A DNA stretch of 23,446 nt from Salaquimonas sp041736675 (GCA_041736675.1 JBGSTD010000038.1:1-23446); one strand, 5' to 3'; numbered from the stretch's first letter, positions 10,508-18,693 are shown. Numbers and translations: made by a program. Notes: generated by a model from the sequence alone, not told the origin.

Positions 10508-12772
10508 CTAATAGGGGATACCGTTGGCAGCTGCATGGTCAACAAGAAACTCGCGAATTGTTTGCCCGCCATAAGGCTTTTCAATTTCTTCGAGCAAGGC
10601 AGGTTGGAGTTTGCTGATATCGGTTTCAAGCAGCATCGCCTTGACCGGCCCAATCGCAGCCCCAGCCATTGAAATCGCACGGTAGCCAAGTCCGAGAAGT
10701 GCCAGAGCTGAAAGTGGCTTTCCGGCTATTTCTCCGCACAAAGTCAGCGGCACACCGTTCTCATCAGCCGCAACCACAATCTTTCGCAATACCCGCAAAA
10801 ATCCGCGATTGAGCGGATCATAACGCTTGGCAATCTTTGCATTGCCCCGGTCGCTCGCCATCACGAATTGAAACAGGTCATTTGATCCGACTGACACAAA
10901 ATCAACTGCTGCCAGAAGGTCATTCATCTGGAACAAAAGAGACGGGACTTCAATCATGGCGCCCAACAGCAGCTTCTCAGGAAGCGTGTGGCCAAATTTT
11001 TTCAGCAGTTCAACTTCGTGGTCAATCAATTTGCGGACCCGGTAAATCTCGCGCGTCTCGGTAACCATCGGTATCATCACCCGCAACTCGCGCCCGCCTG
11101 CAGCTTTCAACAGCGCGCGGATTTGCGCCCGCATCAGCCCCGGACGATCAAGTGTCAAACGGACTGCACGCCAGCCGAGCGCCGGGTTCTCTTCCAATTC
11201 GGCGCGCAGATAAGGCAACACTTTGTCGCCGCCGATATCAAGCGTTCTGAACGTCACCGGTTTTCCCGGCAATGTGTCAAGAACCTCGCGATACAATGCT
11301 TCCTGTTCCCCCGGCCTTGGGAACCGCGAGGCTACCATGAACTGCAATTCGGTCCGAAACAGTCCGATACCTGCAGCACCGGAATGTTCGACATTCGGCA
11401 AATCCATCGAAAGGCCGGCATTCATCAACAGAGAAACATTTATCCCGTCTTTTGAACACATCGGCAGATCGCGCAACTGGTCATAGACTGCACGGCGTTT
11501 TGCCCTGAACTCGACTTTCTCCCTGTAGGCAGCTTCAACTTCCGGCGGCGGACGAAGATGAACCTCGCCATCCTCGCCATCTACTATAATCGCATTTCCA
11601 CTCTCTGCCAGAGAAACCATATTGGTGATCTGGCCCACAACCGGTATTCCAAGCGCTTTGGCAACAATCACCACGTGGCTGGTGGGTGTTCCTTCTTCCA
11701 GCACAAGCCCCCTAAGGCTCGGACCGGCATAGTCCAGCAGTTCGGCAGCACCCATGTTTCGCGCAACGACCACATAATCGTGATCCACCTTGTCCGTGAT
11801 CGGCCCGTGGGCTTTTCCGACCAGCTCGCGCAAAAGCCGGTATGCAAGATCATCAAAGTCATTCAGCCTCTCGCGCAAATACGGGTCTGACTGGCGCATC
11901 ATACGCGCCCGGTTGTCGCTTTGTACTTTTTCGACCGCTGCCTCAGCCGTCAGCCCATTCTGGATTTGCTCATCGAGCCGGCGAACCCATCCCCGGTCAT
12001 TGGCAAACATCCGGTATGCCTCAAGCACTTCTCGGTGCTCCCCTTCGCGGGCGACGTCGCCGTGTTCGAGCATGCCGTCAATCGACAGGCGCAACTTGCT
12101 GATAGCCGCATGCAGTCGGCTTGTCTCAAGTTCCGCATTTTCATTGAAAAGGTTGGTTACCACGACCCTGGGTTCATGCAGGATGACATACCCAATTCCG
12201 ATCCCATCAGCGAGGGAGACCCCTGTTAGTTTCAAAGGACGGGTTGAATCCAGCCCTGCTCCATGACGAACCAGCCCCTCGAGTTCTCCTGCTGCAATCA
12301 GCTCGGCCAAAACCATCGAGGTCGTTTCAAGCGCTTCAACTTCATCTTCCCGGTAAACCCGCTTGGCCTGGTTCTGAACAACCAGAACACCCAGCGTGCG
12401 GCCCGAACGCAAAATCGGGACACCCAAAAACGAATGGTAAATCTCTTCACCCGTTTCAGGCAGATAGCGGAACGCCGGATGGCTTTGCGCATCGTCAAGA
12501 TTGAGCGTTCTGGCGGTCGCGGCGATCGAGCCGACAAGACCTTGTCCAACCATCAGCGAAGCCTCATGCACCGACTGCGGATTGAGGCCTTCTGTTGCAA
12601 AGAGTTCGAGCACATCATCCGAGCGCAGAACATATACCGAGCAAACCTCGGCGACCATATTGGCTGCAATATGCCGGACAATCTTGTCGAGGCGGTCCTG
12701 CGCGCCAAGCGTTTCCGCCATGACTTCGCGCAGCCGCTTCAATAATCCCCTTGGTCCAGTACTTGCATCCAT
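10508..12772 (-). CDS. ptsP: Phosphoenolpyruvate-protein phosphotransferase of the nitrogen PTS (EI-Ntr)
   Basis: EI-Ntr autophosphorylates with PEP and passes the phosphate to NPr and then EIIA-Ntr, a regulatory relay in nitrogen, potassium and carbon control. The 754-aa protein has a GAF domain at about 15-155, which in this family senses glutamine and distinguishes EI-Ntr from sugar EI. It is followed by the HPr-binding and phosphohistidine domains with active His366 in GTPTSHVVIVAKALGIPVVG. The C-terminal PEP-binding barrel has RTLDIGGDK (about 509-517), the VGSNDLFQ motif (about 628-635) and the active Cys679 in LCGEIAGKP. The start ATG at 12772 and full length agree with rhizobial orthologues. 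It follows lysC by 138 bp, which includes an inverted repeat, and precedes prfA by 59 bp. Confidence 0.97.
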   Translation of the reverse strand: MDASTGPRGLLKRLREVMAETLGAQDRLDKIVRHIAANMVAEVCSVYVLRSDDVLELFATEGLNPQSVHEASLMVGQGLVGSIAATARTLNLDDAQSHPAFRYLPETGEEIYHSFLGVPILRSGRTLGVLVVQNQAKRVYREDEVEALETTSMVLAELIAAGELEGLVRHGAGLDSTRPLKLTGVSLADGIGIGYVILHEPRVVVTNLFNENAELETSRLHAAISKLRLSIDGMLEHGDVAREGEHREVLEAYRMFANDRGWVRRLDEQIQNGLTAEAAVEKVQSDNRARMMRQSDPYLRERLNDFDDLAYRLLRELVGKAHGPITDKVDHDYVVVARNMGAAELLDYAGPSLRGLVLEEGTPTSHVVIVAKALGIPVVGQITNMVSLAESGNAIIVDGEDGEVHLRPPPEVEAAYREKVEFRAKRRAVYDQLRDLPMCSKDGINVSLLMNAGLSMDLPNVEHSGAAGIGLFRTELQFMVASRFPRPGEQEALYREVLDTLPGKPVTFRTLDIGGDKVLPYLRAELEENPALGWRAVRLTLDRPGLMRAQIRALLKAAGGRELRVMIPMVTETREIYRVRKLIDHEVELLKKFGHTLPEKLLLGAMIEVPSLLFQMNDLLAAVDFVSVGSNDLFQFVMASDRGNAKIAKRYDPLNRGFLRVLRKIVVAADENGVPLTLCGEIAGKPLSALALLGLGYRAISMAGAAIGPVKAMLLETDISKLQPALLEEIEKPYGGQTIREFLVDHAAANGIPY

Positions 12773-12801
12773 CGTGTCGTGGCCGCTCCCTTATCCGGAT
12801 T

Positions 12802-12827
12802 ATTTGTTACCCAAATCGGGAACAAAT
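12802..12827. repeat. Near-perfect inverted repeat upstream of ptsP
   Basis: ATTTGTT-A-CCC (12802-12812) faces GGG-AACAAAT (12818-12827) across AAATC. The arms are 10 bp with one bulged A. No T-run follows on the minus strand, so it is not an obvious terminator of lysC. It lies 30 bp before the ptsP ATG and may be an operator or a leader hairpin. Confidence 0.45.
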
Positions 12828-12910
12828 CAAGTGCCGTCGCAAGCACTTTGTTGCGCCTATCCGCTTCGCAAGGATGACACATCTACTTTCACGTTTTTAC
12901 CCATTGCAGA

Positions 12911-14167
12911 TCAGGATGCACTGTCCAGACCATACACGGAGTGAAGCGTGCGAACAGCAAGTTCGGTATATTCCGAATTGATCAGCACGGAAAACTTGAT
13001 TTCCGAAGTCGTGATGGCGCGGATGTTGATACCTTTTTGAGCCAGCGCGGCAAAGGCCGTGGAGGCAACACCCGCATGGCTGCGCATCCCGATGCCAATG
13101 ACGGAAACCTTTACCAGACCCTTATCGCTTTGCAGCAATTCGTAACCGATCTGGTCCTTGTTGGTGTCAAGCACCACCAAAGCCCGCTCAAGGTCGGCAT
13201 CCGGCAGTGTAAACGTCATGTCAGTTCGCGAGCCGTCTTCAGAAACGCTCTGCACGATCATGTCAACATTGACATTTGCTTCAGCCAACGGCCCGAAAAT
13301 GGCAGCTGAAATACCCGGCTTGTCGGGAACGCGGCGCAATGAAATTTGGGATTCATCGCGGGCATAGGCAATGCCTGTCACAACTTCTTTTTCCAAAATA
13401 TCTTCCTCATTACAAATCAGGGTTCCTGTCGGGGATGCCCCCGGGCTTGAGTCAATAGATGCAGGGTCGTCAAAACTGGAGCGCACAAAGGTCTTGACCC
13501 CGTGAACCATGGCCATTTCAACTGAGCGCACCTGTAGAACTTTTGCACCAAGCGAAGCCATTTCCAGCATTTCCTCAAAGGAAATCCGGTCAAGCCGTTT
13601 GGCCTTTGGCTGCATGCGTGGATCGGTGGTATAGACCCCGTCCACATCTGTATAAATATCGCAACGATCCGCATTGACCGCAGCAGCAATGGCAACCGCC
13701 GTTGTATCCGATCCGCCACGCCCCAGTGTCGTAATCCGATTGTCTGGCGCAATGCCTTGGAATCCGGCAATCACAGCAACCTGACCTTTTTCAAACCGCC
13801 TGATCAATTCATCGCCATTTATATCGGCAATTCGGGCAGAACCATGGGCATTGTCGGTTGTGATGGGAATTTGCCAGCCAAGCCATGATCGCGCTTCCAC
13901 ACCCATTGCCTGCAGACAGATCGCAAGAAGTCCTGCAGTCACTTGCTCGCCTGAGGCGACAATGGCATCATATTCTCGCGCATCATGCATCGGCGATGCG
14001 TCCCTTGCCCAGGCGACCAGTTCATTCGTCTTGCCTGACATCGCTGAAACAACGACCGCAACCTGGTGGCCGGCATCAACCTCCCGCTTCACGTGCTTCG
14101 CTACATTACGAATGCGGTCCATATCCGCAACGGAAGTTCCGCCAAATTTGAGCACAAGACGCGCCAT
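12911..14167 (-). CDS. lysC: Aspartate kinase (aspartokinase)
   Basis: This enzyme phosphorylates L-aspartate with ATP, the first step to lysine, threonine, methionine and diaminopimelate for the wall. The protein begins MARLVLKFGGTSVADMDRI; the KFGGTSV motif (7-13) is the kinase signature. The amino-acid kinase domain spans about 1-235. Two ACT domains follow at about 265-335 and 345-410 and are the usual site of feedback inhibition by lysine or threonine. ATG 14167 (418 aa) is chosen because the family starts there. The frame also extends 20 codons upstream without family resemblance. AAGGA lies 11 nt before this ATG. The gene is divergent from ubiG and upstream of ptsP. Confidence 0.97.
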   Translation of the reverse strand: MARLVLKFGGTSVADMDRIRNVAKHVKREVDAGHQVAVVVSAMSGKTNELVAWARDASPMHDAREYDAIVASGEQVTAGLLAICLQAMGVEARSWLGWQIPITTDNAHGSARIADINGDELIRRFEKGQVAVIAGFQGIAPDNRITTLGRGGSDTTAVAIAAAVNADRCDIYTDVDGVYTTDPRMQPKAKRLDRISFEEMLEMASLGAKVLQVRSVEMAMVHGVKTFVRSSFDDPASIDSSPGASPTGTLICNEEDILEKEVVTGIAYARDESQISLRRVPDKPGISAAIFGPLAEANVNVDMIVQSVSEDGSRTDMTFTLPDADLERALVVLDTNKDQIGYELLQSDKGLVKVSVIGIGMRSHAGVASTAFAALAQKGINIRAITTSEIKFSVLINSEYTELAVRTLHSVYGLDSAS

Positions 14168-14226
14168 CGAGCCCGGTATCCTTAAACCGATGAAAACAAC
14201 AACTGTTCGATAGTGAAAACCACCCA

Positions 14227-14242
14227 TCCGGCTGTTGCCGGA
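14227..14242. other. Perfect hairpin in the lysC leader
   Basis: TCCGGC (14227-14232) pairs with GCCGGA (14237-14242) across TGTT, 60 bp upstream of the lysC ATG. No terminator T-run of normal length follows on the minus strand, only a G/T-rich stretch. Its role is unknown. Confidence 0.4.
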
Positions 14243-14296
14243 GTGCCTTTCAGATATTCCGGCTCCATGAACATGAACCAGAGCTGATAGGCGAAC

Positions 14297-14349
14297 GCCG
14301 CTTCCATACTGAATAAGTGACTTTCATGCAAGCGGCGGCACCCTGCCGC
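14297..14349. other. Two overlapping inverted repeats between lysC and ubiG
   Basis: GCCGCTT (14297-14303) and AAGCGGC (14330-14336) are perfect arms around 26 bp. A second perfect hairpin, GCGGCA (14335-14340) with TGCCGC (14344-14349) around CCC, shares bases with the right arm, so the two cannot form together in RNA. They lie in the divergent promoter region of lysC and ubiG. Confidence 0.4.
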
Positions 14350-14427
14350 ATCGCAATGGGAGGTTTTTACTTTCAAATCATGCTATTGCCCTTAAAGTGA
14401 TATCCAGTGAAACAGGTACCAGAATCC

Positions 14428-15213
14428 ATGACCTCGAAATCCGGAACGAAAAAAACCATAGAATCAAAGGTTGAATCAACAGCTGAATCAACCATCGACC
14501 AGCAAGAGGTCGACCGCTTTTCTGCCATGGCGGCTGAATGGTGGAGCCCGACCGGAAAATTTCGCCCCCTGCATAAATTCAATCCTGTTCGCCTAGCCTA
14601 TATCAAGGAGCAGGTTTGCGCCCGGTTTGACCGCGACATTAAAGACCCAAAGGCTTTAAAGGGACTGCGTTTTCTTGATATCGGTTGTGGCGGCGGCCTT
14701 TTGTGCGAACCGATGGCCCGCATGGGGGCTGAAATTGTTGGGGCCGATGCTTCGGCAGTGAACATTGAAGTCGCCAGGATTCATGCGGCACAATCAGGCT
14801 TGGCGATCGACTACCGCGCACAAACCGCCGAATCACTGGAAGCAGCAGGCGAAAAGTTCGATGTCATTCTCAACATGGAAGTGGTCGAGCACGTTTCGGA
14901 CGTCGATCTCTTCATGAGCAAATGCGCCAACATGGTGAAGCCAGGCGGCCTTATGTTTGTCGCAACCATAAATCGCACCATGAAAGCCAAGGCGCTGGCG
15001 ATTTTCATGGCTGAAAATGTTCTGCGCTGGCTACCCAAAGGCACGCATCAATATGAAAAGCTGGTAAGGCCTGAGGAACTTGAAGCGCCACTCATTAAAG
15101 CCGGCATGGCTGTCATGGATCGCACGGGTGTCTTCTACAACGTTCTTCAGGACAGTTGGAACAAATCCCGCGACATGGATGTCAACTACATGATCCTCGC
15201 CGGACGCCTATGA
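14428..15213 (+). CDS. ubiG: Ubiquinone biosynthesis O-methyltransferase
   Basis: UbiG performs both O-methylations in ubiquinone synthesis at the membrane face, using S-adenosylmethionine. The family signatures are FSAMAAEWWSPTGKFRPLHKFNPVRLAYI near the N-terminus, SAM motif I LDIGCGGG (about 83-90), NMEVVEHVSDV and NRTMKAKALAIFMAEN. ATG 14428 gives 261 aa; a GTG at 14407 in frame would add seven residues. Relatives are usually nearer 245-250 aa, and the extra length is an N-terminal Ser/Thr/Glu/Lys stretch made by a 12-bp tandem repeat (14461-14496). The gene is divergent from lysC and ends about 50 bp before the convergent DUF1178 gene. Confidence 0.95.
   Translation: MTSKSGTKKTIESKVESTAESTIDQQEVDRFSAMAAEWWSPTGKFRPLHKFNPVRLAYIKEQVCARFDRDIKDPKALKGLRFLDIGCGGGLLCEPMARMGAEIVGADASAVNIEVARIHAAQSGLAIDYRAQTAESLEAAGEKFDVILNMEVVEHVSDVDLFMSKCANMVKPGGLMFVATINRTMKAKALAIFMAENVLRWLPKGTHQYEKLVRPEELEAPLIKAGMAVMDRTGVFYNVLQDSWNKSRDMDVNYMILAGRL
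14461..14496 (+). repeat. Three-copy 12-bp tandem repeat inside the ubiG N-terminus
   Basis: Three units start GAATCAA at 14461, 14473 and 14485 and encode ESKV, ESTA and ESTI. The first 7 of 12 bases are identical in every copy and the unit length keeps the frame. It lies before the conserved methyltransferase fold and lengthens a disordered N-terminal tail. Confidence 0.7.
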
Positions 15214-15262
15214 ATTAGATGGCTAAAATACTGGAGCCTGAACTTGATTGTCAGGTCAGGCC

Positions 15263-15781
15263 TCAGTTCTTGTCTTCGGGCAAAACAGGGAGTGGGACAA
15301 CATTGATCCCCTCTTCGATCAATTCAACGGCTTCTTCAGGCGAAGTCTGCCCGTAAATTCCGCGCTGCTCGCTTTCCCCGTAATGAATTTTGCGCGCTTC
15401 ATTGCCGAAGTTCTCACCCACATCCTCGGCATTGGCGAGAACCTGCTTTCTGATCTCGCGCAAATGCCTGATTACCTCCTGCTGGACTTCGGCCGGGATG
15501 GCGGACATTGGTGGACCGGCAACTGCTTGCATCTGGGTAGGGGCGACAGGCAGACCAGACACCGGCACATTTGCGCCCGTCTTGGCCACAGCGATATCGG
15601 TTATGTCCTTTCCCTTCGTCGACTTGACAGAAGGTGCCATCAGCAGCTTGTCGATCTTGATGCTTCCACAAACCGGGCAATCGAGCAGCTTTCCATCGCG
15701 CAGGCGCAAAAATTCCTCACTCGAGGCAAACCAGCCTTCGAATTCATGGTTCTTGTTGCAGCCAAGGGAATATTTGATCAT
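15263..15781 (-). CDS. DUF1178 family protein with zinc-ribbon-like N-terminus
   Basis: This 172-aa protein matches the DUF1178 family of Proteobacteria, whose function is not known. The N-terminus reads like a zinc ribbon: Cys8 and His12 in LGCNKNHEFEGWF, then CPVC (35-38) in LLDCPVCGSIKIDKLLMAPSV. The middle (about 55-90) is Ala/Pro/Gly-rich and likely disordered. The C-terminal helix region contains HLREIRKQVLANAEDVGENF, conserved in relatives as I remember them. It is the last gene of the minus-strand run comF, grxC, nitrilase, DUF1178, with 52 bp to the nitrilase stop. Confidence 0.9.
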   Translation of the reverse strand: MIKYSLGCNKNHEFEGWFASSEEFLRLRDGKLLDCPVCGSIKIDKLLMAPSVKSTKGKDITDIAVAKTGANVPVSGLPVAPTQMQAVAGPPMSAIPAEVQQEVIRHLREIRKQVLANAEDVGENFGNEARKIHYGESEQRGIYGQTSPEEAVELIEEGINVVPLPVLPEDKN

Positions 15782-15833
15782 TGCTCACTCAATCAGGTTT
15801 CAACTCGACCGGCAAACTAAAGTCATATGCCAA

Positions 15834-16676
15834 TCATACTTCTGATATGGCAAATTTTTTCTCATTCACAAGGTTTGGAATTTTCTTCCGGGCAATATCG
15901 ACTTCTTCAAGGTCAAGGTCACACACCAGAATACCCGGTTCGTCATGCGCCAATTCGCCAATAATCTCACCCCATGGGTTGATCATCATCGAATGCCCGT
16001 ATGTTTCACGCCCGTCCTCATGGGTTCCGCCTTGCGCGGCGGCAAGCATGAAAGCACCATTCTCGATAGCCCTGGCCCTCAGAATTATTTCCCAGTGGGC
16101 CCGCCCGGTGGGTTTTGTAAACGACGACGGACAGGTCAGGATTTGCGCGCCAAGCCTTGCCTGATGGCGGTAGAGTTGAGGAAAACGCATGTCATAGCAG
16201 ATCGAAATTCCCGTCTTGATGCCGTCCATCTCCACAACATATGCTTGGTTGCCCGCCTCGAAGCGATTGGATTCCCGCCACTGGTTTTGTTCATCCACCG
16301 AAACGTCAAACATATGAATCTTGTCATAGGTCAGTTTCAATTCGCCTGTTGGCGCAAAAAGTGCGGCGCGGTTGGCAGCTTTGCCTGTGTTATCGGTTTG
16401 TGGCAACTTGATCGCAGTGGAGCCGAGGTGCAGCCAAATACCAAGTTCACCGGCAAGCCCGGAGCAGGCTGCAAACACAGGGTCATCTTCCTGCAATCTG
16501 ACTGTTTCCATCAGCAGCCTTGGATTCTTCTGAAGGAGGCCGCTCATCTCAGGTGTCTGAATATAAAGTGCACCGTCTCCGGCCGCCTGCCGGACCATAG
16601 CCGAAAGCATTTCCACATTGCGCTCGACACTTGTGCCGGAACGCATCTGGATACAGGCAGCCTTGAGTGTTTTCAC
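15834..16676 (-). CDS. Carbon-nitrogen hydrolase (nitrilase superfamily, Nit1/Nit2-like)
   Basis: This is a predicted cytoplasmic amidase. The Glu-Lys-Cys triad of the superfamily is visible: Glu43 (TPEMSG), Lys119 (TYDKIHMFDV) and Cys160 (ISICYDMRFPQLYR). The context DKIHMFD and CYDMRFP resembles Nit1/Nit2 enzymes that repair deaminated glutathione or act as omega-amidase. A link to the neighbouring glutaredoxin gene would fit deaminated-glutathione amidase, but the substrate is inference. The GTG start at 16676 has GAGGGA about 5 nt upstream. This ribosome site overlaps the grxC stop region (7-bp gap), so the two are probably co-translated. 280 aa is normal. Confidence 0.92.
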   Translation of the reverse strand: MKTLKAACIQMRSGTSVERNVEMLSAMVRQAAGDGALYIQTPEMSGLLQKNPRLLMETVRLQEDDPVFAACSGLAGELGIWLHLGSTAIKLPQTDNTGKAANRAALFAPTGELKLTYDKIHMFDVSVDEQNQWRESNRFEAGNQAYVVEMDGIKTGISICYDMRFPQLYRHQARLGAQILTCPSSFTKPTGRAHWEIILRARAIENGAFMLAAAQGGTHEDGRETYGHSMMINPWGEIIGELAHDEPGILVCDLDLEEVDIARKKIPNLVNEKKFAISEV

Positions 16677-16683
16677 CAGTCCC

Positions 16684-16938
16684 TCACGCGTTCAACATTG
16701 CATCAAGCTTGCCCTGACGGTCCAGATCATGAAGATCATCACAGCCGCCAATATGCTTGCCTCCGATAAAGATTTGAGGAAATGTATGACGGCCGGATTT
16801 TTCAATCATTTCCTGGCGTATCTTGGGATCGAACGTCCCGTCAAACTCCCGGAAGGAGGCTTTTTTTCTGGAGAGCAGACTTTTTGCCGCAGTGCAATAA
16901 CCGCACATCATTCTCGTATAAATAACCACATCAGCCAT
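16684..16938 (-). CDS. grxC: Glutaredoxin 3 (GrxC type)
   Basis: This 84-aa thioredoxin-fold protein reduces disulfides with glutathione in the cytoplasm. The active site is CGYC (12-15); many orthologues have CPYC, so the Pro is replaced by Gly here. The cis-Pro motif TFPQIFIGG and the GGCDDL glutathione-site segment are present, and the length is standard. It lies 51 bp after the comF-like gene and 7 bp before the nitrilase gene in the same direction, so it is probably in one operon with both. Confidence 0.95.
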   Translation of the reverse strand: MADVVIYTRMMCGYCTAAKSLLSRKKASFREFDGTFDPKIRQEMIEKSGRHTFPQIFIGGKHIGGCDDLHDLDRQGKLDAMLNA

Positions 16939-16989
16939 TCAATTTACCCAGATTCGCTTTAACGGTAGAATATTTCATCGTCAGCGTTA

Positions 16990-17754
16990 TTACTCGCCCG
17001 AAGCCACTCTTGCAAATGTTAGTACATCAATATTCATTGATCCAGCCCTCTTGAGAGCTCTCGCTGCAGCCTTGACTGTAGCACCTGAGGTGTAGACATC
17101 ATCGATGAGCAGAATCTTGTTGCCATAAACCTCCTGTTTCATGGATTCCGGAACCCTGAATGCCCCCCGCACATTCGTTTCACGTTCCTTGCCACTCAAT
17201 CCAACCTGCTGACGGGTTCGCCTGGAGCGAACCAGAAAGTCAGGACGATAGGCGAGCCCTGTCAAAAGGGAAATATTCCGTGCCAGTTCAGCTGACTGGT
17301 TATAACGCCTCTGGATGAGCCTCGTTGGATAGAGCGGAATCGGAACAAGAACAGGATTGCGCTCAATCAGCGTTTTTCCCGCTGTCACCATCCAGTTGGC
17401 AAGCCACGGTGCAAGATCAAGCCGGTCCGAATATTTCAATCCTGTTACAAGTCCACGAACATGTTCGTCATAAATTACAGCCGAACGGCATTGGTGATAG
17501 GGCGGCGGATTGACAATCGCATCGGCGCTCACCATTCCCTCACCCATTTCATAGGAGAAGGGTGCTCCGGTTATTTCACAAAGGGGTTTGGCGATAAATC
17601 TGATTTTGGCCCAGCATTGCGGGCAGCATGCACCAGGTCCTGCAACGATCGCTTCACAAATCATGCAAAGCGGCGGGATCGACAGATCGACGAACCTGCG
17701 ATATCCGTTTGTCAGATGCTGCCCGATGCTCATCCGGCCACTACGCCCTTTCAT
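16990..17754 (-). CDS. ComF family phosphoribosyltransferase-like protein
   Basis: The protein has an N-terminal cysteine cluster (CMIC ... CCPQC) typical of the ComF double zinc-ribbon. A C-terminal type I phosphoribosyltransferase domain follows, with the PRPP loop ILLIDDVYTSGAT. In naturally competent bacteria ComF aids DNA uptake; in Rhizobiales the role is not established. ATG 17754 gives 254 aa. The frame is open to TTG 17811 (273 aa), and ATG 17733 is also possible; none has a well-spaced ribosome site, so the start is uncertain. It heads the minus-strand run comF, grxC, nitrilase, DUF1178 and is divergent from the methyltransferase gene starting at 17848. Confidence 0.9.
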   Translation of the reverse strand: MKGRSGRMSIGQHLTNGYRRFVDLSIPPLCMICEAIVAGPGACCPQCWAKIRFIAKPLCEITGAPFSYEMGEGMVSADAIVNPPPYHQCRSAVIYDEHVRGLVTGLKYSDRLDLAPWLANWMVTAGKTLIERNPVLVPIPLYPTRLIQRRYNQSAELARNISLLTGLAYRPDFLVRSRRTRQQVGLSGKERETNVRGAFRVPESMKQEVYGNKILLIDDVYTSGATVKAAARALKRAGSMNIDVLTFARVASGE

Positions 17755-17847
17755 TGCTCCGACTGCTGCCGGCCCAGCCTTCAAAAAGCCTAGCCGCAAT
17801 GACGCAAACAATCGACTCTTTTCTCAAACTCGCCTATTTGGGGGGCT

Positions 17848-18693
17848 ATGAACAACATGACTTCACCTGAACGCCAACGCCGTGCAAAATCGGCGCGCGC
17901 AAAAAGGCGCAATGCGCAGGACGCTGCCTTTTTGCATGCCTTGGCGGGTATGGTCGTCGGTGAACGCCTGGCTGTCACCAAACGCCGATTTTCTAAAGCG
18001 GCATATCTGTTTGACAGCCCCTTCACCAAACAGGCCATTGATGCGGTTCTTCAGCAAAACCCGCCCTTGGAAAATGACATTGCCATTGTCGACTGGCCAA
18101 AAGGAAATCCCGCCTTGCTTGCGGTTGAACCAAACAGCCATGACCTGGTGATTTCCATCCTTGATCTTCACCAAATCGCCGATCTTCCAGCCATGTTTTT
18201 CCAGATAAACATGGCGCTAAAGCCTGACGGATTGTTGATGGCGGTCATTCCCTGCGAGGGAACGCTTGATGAACTCAAGCAATCCCTTTTATCTTCCGAA
18301 GCCGAATTGAGCGGCGGTGCGGCGGCCCGGGTAAACCATTTTGCCAATATTCGCCAACTGGGTGATTTGATGCACAAAACCGGTTTCAAACTGCCGGTCG
18401 CAGACATCGAAGAGCGCACAATACGCTATGGCTCCCTGCAAGGCCTTATCAGGGATTTGCGGGATATGGGGGCAGGAAATACCGCTGACAGAGCAAGCGG
18501 GCACGCACCGATGCTTGGCAAAGCAGTGCTGCCGCGAGCGGAGGAAATTTACAGGGAAAAATTCTCAGATGCTGACGGCAGGCTGCGTGCCACCGTCAAA
18601 CTCGGTTTTCTGAGCGGTTGGAAAGAGGATCCGAGCCAACAAAAGCCCCTAAAGCCAGGATCAGCCAAGCACAAACTTTCAGATTTTATGTAG
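17848..18693 (+). CDS. NDUFAF5-like methyltransferase-domain protein
   Basis: The C-terminal two thirds match the alphaproteobacterial relatives of NDUFAF5/BioC-like methyltransferases: DLVISILDLHQIADLPAMF, then LKPDGLLMAVIPCEGTL, RQLGDLMHKTGFKLPVAD, and the closing SQQKPLKPGSAKHKLSD, which I recognise as conserved in rhizobial homologues. The mitochondrial relative modifies an arginine of a complex I subunit; the bacterial substrate is unknown. The first hundred residues are reduced: no glycine-rich SAM motif I (GxGxG) is visible. ATG 17848 gives 281 aa; ATG 17857 is an alternative with better spacing from GGGGGG. Divergent from comF, it overlaps the pilin gene tail to tail by 8 bp. Confidence 0.85.
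   Translation: MNNMTSPERQRRAKSARAKRRNAQDAAFLHALAGMVVGERLAVTKRRFSKAAYLFDSPFTKQAIDAVLQQNPPLENDIAIVDWPKGNPALLAVEPNSHDLVISILDLHQIADLPAMFFQINMALKPDGLLMAVIPCEGTLDELKQSLLSSEAELSGGAAARVNHFANIRQLGDLMHKTGFKLPVADIEERTIRYGSLQGLIRDLRDMGAGNTADRASGHAPMLGKAVLPRAEEIYREKFSDADGRLRATVKLGFLSGWKEDPSQQKPLKPGSAKHKLSDFM

Noticed and set aside
12828..12910. Possible short mobile repeat between lysC and ptsP
   Set aside because: The text has a weak palindrome (ATCC/GGAT) but no second copy in the window and no direct-repeat flanks.
14182..14376. A 64-codon minus-strand frame in the lysC leader
   Set aside because: No good ribosome site, no run of Lys, Thr or Met codons expected of an attenuation peptide, and no recognisable family.
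14168..14427. Lysine riboswitch upstream of lysC
   Set aside because: The region is rich in hairpins but the conserved lysine riboswitch core and five-helix junction could not be recognised by eye.
15234..15264. Possible bidirectional terminator between ubiG and the DUF1178 gene
   Set aside because: CCTGA/TCAGG arms exist, but the stem is short with a bulge and neither strand has a T-run.
15945..16769. A 274-codon plus-strand frame opposite the nitrilase and grxC genes
   Set aside because: It is antisense to two genes with intact catalytic motifs and its translation resembles no protein family.
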